Assembly (NCBI GenBank): GCA_016196035.1
Contig: JACPYM010000117.1
Span: 1-64,000 of the forward strand
Direction of reading: 5' to 3'
DNA from: Acidobacteriota bacterium
Lineage (GTDB): Bacteria > Acidobacteriota > Blastocatellia > RBC074
Length of the DNA stretch: 64,000 bases
Below, one piece after another: positions 57,781-64,000 of the stretch. The translations under genes and the position numbers were made by a program. The notes beneath the pieces were generated by a model, which was not told the origin of the DNA, searched no databases, and was given only the letters and a program-made list of their open reading frames with translations. Position 1 is the first letter of the stretch; each line of letters starts with the position of its first letter.

Positions 57781-58941
57781 ATGTCAGTCCAACGCAACGA
57801 TTGGTCGCTCCAGCGCAAGGGCATCATTGACCAGGATCGTCACAAAGAGCGCATCAAAGACGCCATCAAAAAGAATCTCGGCTCCATCGTCTCCAACGAA
57901 TCCATCATCCTGTCGCGCGGGCGCAAGACGGTCAAAGTGCCCATGCGCGCGCTGGATGAATACAAATTCCGCTTCGATCACCGCAAACGCAAACAGGTCG
58001 GCCAGGGCGACGGCAACACCCAGGTCGGCGATGTCATCGGGCGCGAAGACGGCCAGGGCCAGGGCCAGGGGCCAGGCGAAGCAGGCGATCAGCCAGGGCA
58101 GGATTATTACGAAGCCGACGTCAACATTGACGAAATCGCCGCGCTCATCTTTGAAGACCTGCATTTGCCGTACCTCGAAGAAAAGGCCAAGCAGGCCGTG
58201 CAGGCCAAGACCACCAAGTTCACCGAAATCCGCCGCACCGGCGTGCTCTCGAACCTGGACAAGCGCCGCACCATCCTCGAAAACATCCGCCGCAACGCGC
58301 GCGAAAAAGGCCAGGCCAGCATCGGCGGGTTCAAGAAAGAGGACATGCGTTTTAAGAGTTGGGAGGAAGAGGTCAAATACGAATCGAACGCCGTCGTGAT
58401 TGCGATGATGGACGTGTCGGGTTCGATGACCGAGTTCAAAAAGTACATCGCGCGCAGCTTCTTTTTCTGGATGGTGCGGTTTCTGCGCACCAAGTACGAC
58501 GCGGTCAAAATCGTCTTCATCAGCCACCATACGGAGGCCAAAGAGGTCACCGAAGAGCAGTTCTTCACGCAGGGCGAATCGGGCGGCACGGTGGTCAGTT
58601 CGGCCTACAAACTCGCGCTCGACATGATCGAAGAGCGCTTCCCCGCGCGCGACTGGAACGTCTATCCGTTTCACTTTTCAGATGGCGACAACTACTACTC
58701 CGACAACGATGACGCAGTGAAGCTGGCGGACAAGCTGATCGAGGTTTGCAATCTGTTCGGTTACGGCGAGATTGGCGAAGAAGGCCTGGGCAGCTATCGC
58801 CGCAGTTCCGGCGCGCTGCTTTCGATTTACAACGACCGGCTGAAAAACAAGGAACGCTTCATCGGCGTGCGCATTGACGACAAGCAGGATGTGTATCCGG
58901 CGTTGAAAGAGTTTTTTGGGAAGCGCGGGATTGAGGCATAG
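57781..58941 (+). CDS. DUF444-family protein (YeaH/YhbH-like) with VWA domain
   Basis: The 386-residue protein starts at 57781, with a strong GGAGGTGAT Shine-Dalgarno 6 bases upstream. DUF444 features are NWSLQ-like start DWSLQRKGIIDQDRH, KVPMRALDEYKFRFD, a Gly/Gln-rich linker (QGQGQGPGEAG), and LPYLEEKAKQAV. A von Willebrand A fold carries the MIDAS sequence MMDVSGSM (about residue 217) and YPFHFSDGDNY. The family usually lies next to the PrkA kinase and SpoVR genes, with which it acts in stress or sporulation responses. Neither is in the window. Confidence 0.92.
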   Translation: MSVQRNDWSLQRKGIIDQDRHKERIKDAIKKNLGSIVSNESIILSRGRKTVKVPMRALDEYKFRFDHRKRKQVGQGDGNTQVGDVIGREDGQGQGQGPGEAGDQPGQDYYEADVNIDEIAALIFEDLHLPYLEEKAKQAVQAKTTKFTEIRRTGVLSNLDKRRTILENIRRNAREKGQASIGGFKKEDMRFKSWEEEVKYESNAVVIAMMDVSGSMTEFKKYIARSFFFWMVRFLRTKYDAVKIVFISHHTEAKEVTEEQFFTQGESGGTVVSSAYKLALDMIEERFPARDWNVYPFHFSDGDNYYSDNDDAVKLADKLIEVCNLFGYGEIGEEGLGSYRRSSGALLSIYNDRLKNKERFIGVRIDDKQDVYPALKEFFGKRGIEA

Positions 58942-58949
58942 CCCAAAGA

Positions 58950-59033
58950 AGAGATTACGGAACAGACGGAAATAACAGAACATACGGAAGGGCTTAAATC
59001 TTGTCTGCCCATTCCGTCTGTTCCGTAATCTCT
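58950..59033. repeat. inverted repeat, AGAGATTACGGAACAGACGGA family, second copy
   Basis: Perfect 21-bp arms at 58950-58970 and 59013-59033 lie between the convergent DUF444 and moaA genes, 8 and 12 bases from their stops. The arm sequence is the same as in 48049-48150, 11 kb away. Confidence 0.92.
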
Positions 59034-59045
59034 TTTTTCTTCGGC

Positions 59046-60047
59046 CTATCCACCAATACAGGACATCGTGCGCAACGGCTGCACAAACTCAGGATCGTTG
59101 ATGTGATGGCGGTCTTCTTTTTTCTCGATGGTGGCGACGATGAAATCGAGCAACTCTTCGATGGGCGCGCCGCGCCGCAGCAGGGCTTTGATGTTGTGTT
59201 CGACGGTTGAGAACAGGCAGGTGCGGATCATGCCGTCGGCGGTCAGGCGGATGCGGCTGCAATGCCCACAGAACGGTTGCGTGACCGGGTTGATGAAGCC
59301 GACTTCGCCCGGCGCGCCATCGGCAAAACGCCAACGCCGGGCGGTCTCGCTGAGATTGCCTGACACGACGGGTTCGAGCGGGTAAACGGCGTTGATCTTT
59401 TGCCGGACTTCCTCGCCCGGCACGATCATTTCGCGCCGCCAGACTTTGCCGTTGTCGAGCGGCATAAATTCGATGAAGCGCACCTGGACGCCTTTGTCTC
59501 GGGCAAACGCGGCGAAGCTGACGGCTTGATCGTCGTTGATGCCGCGAATGACGACGCTGTTGACCTTGACCGGCGCAAGTCCGGCTTCCAAGGCGGCGTC
59601 AATGCCGTCCAGCACCTGCTTCAGTTCGTTGCGCCCGGTGAGCAAAGCAAAGCGTTCAGCTTCGAGCGAATCCAGGCTGATGGTGATGCGTTGCAGGCCC
59701 GCGTCCTTTAACGCCTGGGCGCGGCCTCGCAGGAAATGCGCGTTGGTGGTCATGGCTAAATCCGCAAGGCCTTCGATACGGGCCAGCCGTTCGATCAGGC
59801 TTTCGAGATCGCGCCGCACCATCGGCTCGCCGCCCGTCACGCGCAATTTGTTGACGCCCAGGCCCACAAAGATTTCGGCTAGTTGGATAATTTCCTCGTA
59901 GCGCAAAATTTCCGGCTTGGGTTTCCATTCCATCGCCTCGGTGGGCATGCAATAGAAGCAGCGAAAATTGCAGCGGTCGGTGATCGAGAGGCGCAGATCG
60001 CGAATGGCGCGCCCGTAACTGTCTTTTAAGCGGATCGGCAAAATCAT
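59046..60047 (-). CDS. moaA: GTP 3',8-cyclase (molybdenum cofactor biosynthesis)
   Basis: MoaA is the radical-SAM enzyme that starts molybdopterin synthesis from GTP. The 333 residues contain the radical-SAM cluster motif CNFRCFYC (Cys26, Cys30, Cys33) and the second [4Fe-4S] site in CGHCSRIRLTADGMIRTC. The C-terminal double glycine (CIGG) is needed in MoaA for activation. GGEPMVRRDLE and the SLDSLE segment are also conserved. The other moa/mob genes are not in the window. Confidence 0.95.
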   Translation of the reverse strand: MILPIRLKDSYGRAIRDLRLSITDRCNFRCFYCMPTEAMEWKPKPEILRYEEIIQLAEIFVGLGVNKLRVTGGEPMVRRDLESLIERLARIEGLADLAMTTNAHFLRGRAQALKDAGLQRITISLDSLEAERFALLTGRNELKQVLDGIDAALEAGLAPVKVNSVVIRGINDDQAVSFAAFARDKGVQVRFIEFMPLDNGKVWRREMIVPGEEVRQKINAVYPLEPVVSGNLSETARRWRFADGAPGEVGFINPVTQPFCGHCSRIRLTADGMIRTCLFSTVEHNIKALLRRGAPIEELLDFIVATIEKKEDRHHINDPEFVQPLRTMSCIGG

Positions 60048-60149
60048 AGAAGTCTTCTTTCTGCTTACCTTTTGTGAAGTCGCATTCTAACAGCCACTGG
60101 CGTTCCCGCAACAATCATTGCGAGTGCCTTGGTTAGCTGATTTTTTTGG

Positions 60150-60177
60150 CTGACATCGCGCGGGCCTGTGCTATATT
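60150..60177 (+). promoter_or_regulatory. probable sigma-70 promoter of the DUF5666 gene, with long leader
   Basis: CTGACA at 60150-60155 and TATATT at 60172-60177 are spaced by 16 bases. Transcription from here would give a 5' leader of about 230 bases before the ATG at 60416. The leader contains a short hairpin (AGCCCTAAGGGAGCT, 60391-60405) over the GGGAG ribosome-binding site. No known riboswitch was recognised. Confidence 0.5.
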
Positions 60178-60415
60178 CCGCGCCATCAAATCTCCCACGT
60201 CTTGTAATCACGCCCCGAAAATTTGAAAACCTAACACGACGAATCCGATCAACATCCTGCATCCCTGCTGCATCAGGTTCGCCGTAATGCGACTACGCAC
60301 GTCAATTCATTTTTAACACCAACTACGTCTGCCGTATCACGCCCCAACGTGCGGGCGCTTCACCTGACTTGCCTCGACGAACGGCGAGCGGAAGCCCTAA
60401 GGGAGCTACAAACGT

Positions 60416-63115
60416 ATGCAAAGATCATCGCAACCATTTATTCAACGTGTCACCGTCCTCTTGCTGGCGCTTTGCGCCGGTTTGCACTGGGCCGGCGGAA
60501 GCCTGGCGCAGCAAGATAAAACGCTTGAAATTCAGGGCGCTATTCAAGTGCTGCCGTCCACGGCGGGCTTTATCGGCGAATGGACTGTCAGCGGCAAAAA
60601 ACTCAATGTCACGGACAAAACGCGCATCAACCAGGAGCGCGGCGCGCCCGCCGTCGGTGCGATTGTCGAAGCCGAAGGCACGCAAGGCGTCAACGGCGTG
60701 ATCAACGCCACCCTGATCGAAGTCAAATTCCGTCCGGGCATAGCGCTGCCCATCGAATTCAGCGGCGCGATTGAAACACTGCCCAGCGCCCCCGGCCGCA
60801 TCGGCGACTGGAAAGTCGGCGGCAAAACAGTGCACGTCACCCAAACCACCAAATTCCTGCCAACCGATGGCAATTTCGCTATCGGGGCCGAAGTCATCAT
60901 CGTCGGCGCACAGATGAATGATGGCTCGATTGGCGCGCTCATCATCACGCTCAAACCAACCAGCGGGCCGAATACGCAGGTCAAATTCTCCGGCCTGGTT
61001 GAAAAATTGCCGAGCACCACCGGACGCCTCGGTGATTGGACGATCAGCGGCCGTCTGGTGCACGTGACGGCGACCACACAACTCAACCAGGAAAAAGGCG
61101 CCGCCGCCGCCGGCGCGCTGGTGGATGTCGAAGGCATTAAATTGGCTGATGGCTCGATCAATGCCACTAAAGTCGAAGTCAAACTCAATCCCAGCACCCT
61201 GCCGACGGCTGTCCGCTTTGACGGCACGATTGAAACGCTGCCCAACAGCACCGGCCAAATCGGCGCGTGGAAAGTCAGCGGGCGCATGGTCACGGTGGAT
61301 AGCAAGACGAAAATCGTGCCCAACCTCGCGGCAGTCAAGATCGGCGCCGAGGTCGAAGTCTTTGGCACCCGCGTCGGAGATGGCCCGGTGACGGCGCTCG
61401 CCATCGAAGTCGAAGACCCGACCGAATCGAATCCCAACTTTGTGCGCTTCCAGGGTCGCATCAAGACGCTGCCCGCCGCCGCCAATCTCCTCGGCGATTG
61501 GAACGTGGATGACAAGACCGTCACGGTCGTGGCGGCCACCAAACTCAATCAGGAGCATGGACAGATCGCTGTCGGCGCCTTCGTCGAGGTCAGAGGATTG
61601 AAACAGGCCAGCGGCAAGATCGAAGCCATCGAGATCGAAGTCAAAGTGGGCGTGCCGACCGGCTTTATCGAATTCAAAGGCGTGATCGAAACGCTGCCCG
61701 CCGCCGCCAACAAAGTCGGCGATTGGACGGTCAGCAAACGCACCATCCACGTGACCGACAAAACCGTCATTGACCAGGAACGCAAAACTGTCGCCGTCGG
61801 CGTCTTTGTCGAAGTCAAAGGCAACCTGCGCGCGGACGGTTCGATTGATGCCGTCGAAATCGAAACCAAGGCCGAACCCGGCACCGACGTCTTCGTCAGC
61901 TTCATCGGCACGATCAAGGAATTGCCCACGGCCACCGCCACCACGACCAAGATTGGCGATTGGAAGGTGGACGCGCGCACCGTCCATGTGGTCGCCGCCA
62001 CCAAGCTTGACGAAAGCAAAGCCAAAGCCATCGTCGGCGCGACCGTGCATGTCAAAGGCACGCTGCGCGCGGATGGTTCGGTGGACGCGCAATCCATCGA
62101 AGTCCGCGCGGCCACCGGCGGCACGACCCCGCCCAGCTTTGTCGAATTGATGGGCAAGATCACCGCGCTGCCCAACAGCGCCGTGTTGGTCGGCGAATGG
62201 AAGGTTGACGACAAGGTCGTGCGCGTCAGCACGCACACTGCCATCAATCGCGAAAAGGGCGCAGTCACCGTCGGCGCGACTGTCAAAGTCAAAGGCGTAC
62301 AAACCGGCACGAATCCGATTGAGGCCTTCTTTATCGAAGTCGTGACCCCGGCGGCCACCGCCAATTTTACGGCGTTCTCGCAATTGGTTTCGGTCAACGC
62401 CAGCGATTACACGCCGGAGGCGACTAGCGATTCGATTGTCGCGATTTTTGGCAACGGCATGGCGCGCACCACCGCTGCTGCCGCGACCTTGCCCTTGCCC
62501 ATCGAATTGGGCAACGTCAGCGTCAGCGTGGATGGCAAACCGGCGGGATTGTTCTTCGTCTCGCCGACGCAACTCAACATCCTCGTGCCCGCTGGCTTGC
62601 TGCCGGGCAAGGCTCAGATCGCCATCGAACTCAACGACGAAGTGATCGCGCTCGGCGTGCTCACGGTCAACGAAGTTGCGCCCAGCCTGTTCACCGCTGA
62701 TGCCAGCGGCAAAGGCATTCCGGCGGGCGTCGCCTTGCGCACCAAGAGCAACGGGCAACAAAGCTACGAGGCGTTGGCGCGCTTCGAGAGCGGCAAGGCT
62801 GTGCCGGTGGTGATCACCCGCCGCAGCGGCGAGAGCGTTTACCTGCTGCTTTTCGGCATTGGCATGCGCACCGCGCCTGACAGTGACGGCAACGTCGGCA
62901 ACGGCATCGCCGAAAACGTCACCGTCACCATCGGCGGCGTCAGCGTACCGGTGCTCTATACGGGCCGCGCGCCTGGTTTCGCCGGGCTGGATCAACTCAA
63001 CGTGCAACTCACGGCGGCGGTTCCGGCGGGCAATAATCTGCCGCTGGTCGTCAAGGTTTATGATGGCAACGGCAATCTGCTGTCGGCCAATACCGTGACC
63101 ATCTCCGTGCAATAA
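60416..63115 (+). CDS. secreted protein with eight DUF5666 repeats and a TIGR03437 domain
   Basis: The 899-residue protein has a signal peptide ending GGSLAQQ. It is built from eight consecutive DUF5666-type units of about 75-85 residues, each following the pattern hydrophobic-x-F-x-G-x-IE-x-LP...GDW-x-V-x-x-(K/R)-x-V-x-V-T...VGA-x-V-x-V-x-G...DGS-(I/V)-x-A-x-x-IEV. A TIGR03437 domain closes it from about residue 655 (TAFSQLVSVNASDYTPEATS, SPTQLNILVPAG, VAPSLFTADASGKG, then LFGIGMRT). DUF5666 is a small OB-like beta-barrel of unknown role. The gene is alone on its strand and ends at a strong terminator. Confidence 0.9.
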   Translation: MQRSSQPFIQRVTVLLLALCAGLHWAGGSLAQQDKTLEIQGAIQVLPSTAGFIGEWTVSGKKLNVTDKTRINQERGAPAVGAIVEAEGTQGVNGVINATLIEVKFRPGIALPIEFSGAIETLPSAPGRIGDWKVGGKTVHVTQTTKFLPTDGNFAIGAEVIIVGAQMNDGSIGALIITLKPTSGPNTQVKFSGLVEKLPSTTGRLGDWTISGRLVHVTATTQLNQEKGAAAAGALVDVEGIKLADGSINATKVEVKLNPSTLPTAVRFDGTIETLPNSTGQIGAWKVSGRMVTVDSKTKIVPNLAAVKIGAEVEVFGTRVGDGPVTALAIEVEDPTESNPNFVRFQGRIKTLPAAANLLGDWNVDDKTVTVVAATKLNQEHGQIAVGAFVEVRGLKQASGKIEAIEIEVKVGVPTGFIEFKGVIETLPAAANKVGDWTVSKRTIHVTDKTVIDQERKTVAVGVFVEVKGNLRADGSIDAVEIETKAEPGTDVFVSFIGTIKELPTATATTTKIGDWKVDARTVHVVAATKLDESKAKAIVGATVHVKGTLRADGSVDAQSIEVRAATGGTTPPSFVELMGKITALPNSAVLVGEWKVDDKVVRVSTHTAINREKGAVTVGATVKVKGVQTGTNPIEAFFIEVVTPAATANFTAFSQLVSVNASDYTPEATSDSIVAIFGNGMARTTAAAATLPLPIELGNVSVSVDGKPAGLFFVSPTQLNILVPAGLLPGKAQIAIELNDEVIALGVLTVNEVAPSLFTADASGKGIPAGVALRTKSNGQQSYEALARFESGKAVPVVITRRSGESVYLLLFGIGMRTAPDSDGNVGNGIAENVTVTIGGVSVPVLYTGRAPGFAGLDQLNVQLTAAVPAGNNLPLVVKVYDGNGNLLSANTVTISVQ

Positions 63116-63144
63116 ACCAGGCTGGTTCCCCAACTACCCGTCAA

Positions 63145-63185
63145 ACGAGGCGGGGCGCTCCCAACGCTGGAAGCGCCCCGCCTCG
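63145..63185 (+). terminator. rho-independent terminator of the DUF5666 gene
   Basis: A 15-bp stem (ACGAGGCGGGGCGCT with AGCGCCCCGCCTCGT) is followed by TTGTTTTT, 30 bases after the stop codon. Confidence 0.93.
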
Positions 63186-63456
63186 TTTGTTTTTACCTGC
63201 CATTTGCTCGCCGCCGCCAAACTTGGGGCTATTCATCGCCGGTTCATCTTCGCTGGCTAAGATGCGCGCCAGCGTCGTGTGGGGATTGTTTCCGGACAGA
63301 CGCCGCACCCGGCGTGGCGCGACAACCAAGTTTGAGTGGAGCGGCGAACGGTGGGTAGGGATTAAACCATCCCTGCCAGGCTGCTTCAATGAGGATGGGC
63401 TGCGATCCGGAGGGCTTGAGCGGGCCTCCCGGATTTGCAGTTCATCCTGAGGCGGT

Positions 63457-63500
63457 AGACCGCCCGCCGGATACTCGTGAGCGAATCCGGCGGGCGGTCT
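63457..63500. repeat. hairpin in the gap before the response regulator
   Basis: A 16-bp perfect stem (AGACCGCCCGCCGGAT / ATCCGGCGGGCGGTCT) has a 12-base loop. The surrounding gap 63186-63655 shows no gene with family resemblance. Short open frames there lack start signals and are not conserved in style. Confidence 0.75.
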
Positions 63501-63655
63501 GCTGATGTTATAGGCCCCAAATCGTCTCTACCAAAACCGGGGCCTGGAGACCAGAGGTTAAGAGACAGGCTTGCCCAGTGTAGTTTTCCCTGCTCAGCTT
63601 ATTGTCCCGCTGCACCGCAGTCATTTTATCCTGGCGCCCATCTAATACAGAGTTT

Positions 63656-63792
63656 GGTAGTGGGTCAATGGGGAGAGAGCCACGCCGCAGATCAACGCAG
63701 ACCGCCGCAGATCAATTCAATCGGCTAACAGGACTGCTCCGCGTTTTCCAGCGTTCATCCGCGGCCAGACCTCTCCTCTTTGAGCCACTACC
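63656..63792. mobile_element. IS1-related MITE, copy 2 (137 bp)
   Basis: It starts GGTAGTGGGTCAA and ends TTTGAGCCACTACC. It is flanked by a perfect 8-bp direct repeat CAGAGTTT (63648-63655 and 63793-63800), the size of an IS1-type target duplication. It is about 94 percent identical to the copy at 29082-29218, in the same orientation. It lies 51 bases upstream of a response-regulator gene and may carry into its promoter region. Confidence 0.9.
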
Positions 63793-63843
63793 CAGAGTTT
63801 TACGTTGTACGTTGGCTGGCACTGAGACACAATCGCGGCAACC

Positions 63844-64000
63844 ATGAGAATCCTGTTGGTCGAAGATGAACCGCGCATGGCGCATTTCATTGCGAAAGGT
63901 TTGCGCGAACAGAGTTTTGCCGTGGACTTGGCGGCGGACGGCGAGGCCGCGCTGTATCAGTTCAGCATTAACGATTATGACTTGTTGCTACTGGATGTGA
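63844..64000 (+). CDS. response regulator receiver domain, OmpR-like (3' end outside window)
   Basis: The first 52 codons encode MRILLVEDEPRMAHFIAKGL, then REQSFAVDLAADGEAALYQF, ending DYDLLLLDV. The acidic pair (Glu-Asp in VEDE) and the phosphorylatable Asp in LLLLDV are present. This N-terminus is typical of OmpR/PhoB-type regulators that pair with a histidine kinase, which would lie beyond the window. The promoter region includes or abuts the miniature element at 63656-63792. Confidence 0.9.
   Translation, partial: MRILLVEDEPRMAHFIAKGLREQSFAVDLAADGEAALYQFSINDYDLLLLDV

Noticed and set aside
60180-60415. Leader of the DUF5666 gene considered as a c-di-GMP or other known riboswitch
   Set aside because: No conserved core of a known riboswitch class could be matched by eye; only a small hairpin and a ribosome-binding site are clear.
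60425-63133. Minus-strand open frame of 902 codons opposite the DUF5666 gene
   Set aside because: It mirrors the DUF5666 repeats in antisense, has Arg/Asp/His-rich non-protein-like composition, and no start signal.
63141-63389. Minus-strand open frame of 82 codons after the DUF5666 terminator
   Set aside because: It includes the terminator stem, has no ribosome-binding site and resembles no family.

Overview
The window looks like a chromosomal stretch of an Acidobacteriota genome, most likely class Blastocatellia. This rests on protein style and not on any rRNA. It has three secreted proteins ending in the TIGR03437 ('Solibacter'-type) C-terminal domain, an Oar-like TonB receptor, a Ser/Thr kinase with a long TPR tail, an octo-repeat DUF5666 protein, and a 9-residue tmRNA tag. 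Base composition is GC-rich apart from one AT-richer two-gene patch at 51.06-52.77 kb. No rRNA, CRISPR array or prophage is visible.

Layout. 0-1 kb: the right end of an IS1-family element that has cut a sensor-propeller gene, then tmRNA. 1-10.6 kb: housekeeping genes (murI-rph, a secreted small protein, an HtrA protease, aroF, GDP-fucose synthase, a SIS isomerase, a Ser/Thr kinase). 10.8-23.6 kb: a plus-strand run of a sigma-70-like factor, an HTH/TM protein, a zinc-ribbon membrane protein, a TPR-CHAT protease-like lipoprotein, and then large secreted proteins. 23.8-34 kb: an Oar-like receptor facing two paralogous HYR-domain surface proteins. The roughly 1 kb between the paralogs is packed with small mobile or hairpin elements. 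34.4-36.9 kb: a CsgG-like protein and a caspase-fold protein. 37-40.6 kb: a CoA-ester operon (acyl-CoA dehydrogenase, MaoC hydratase, CitE-like lyase) with a nuclease-like gene translationally coupled inside it. 40.7-60 kb: a di-haem cytochrome, M1 aminopeptidase, Sir2, GH63-like hydrolase, a frameshifted membrane protein, a sugar epimerase-like enzyme, orphan EpsI, the AT-rich pair, a UvrD-like helicase, hot-dog, ACC-deaminase-like, DinB-like, DUF444 and MoaA genes. 60-64 kb: the DUF5666 protein, an IS1-related miniature element, and the start of a response regulator.

Two themes stand out. First, at least three miniature elements carry the same GGTAGTGG termini as the IS1-family end at the left edge of the window. 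Two of them are 137-bp near-identical copies 34 kb apart, flanked by clean 7-8 bp target duplications. Second, almost every gap between housekeeping genes holds a different long-stem inverted repeat (20-37 bp arms, short loop). Several fall into recurring families, and three of them supply the stop codon of the adjacent gene.

Two otherwise healthy genes (near 18.82 kb and 49.106 kb) are broken by single-base frameshifts. That could be real decay or error in a draft assembly. The best candidate for an undescribed system is the sigma/HTH-TM/zinc-ribbon/TPR-CHAT operon with its secreted partners at 10.8-22 kb. The AT-rich two-gene module at 51.06-52.77 kb is second.
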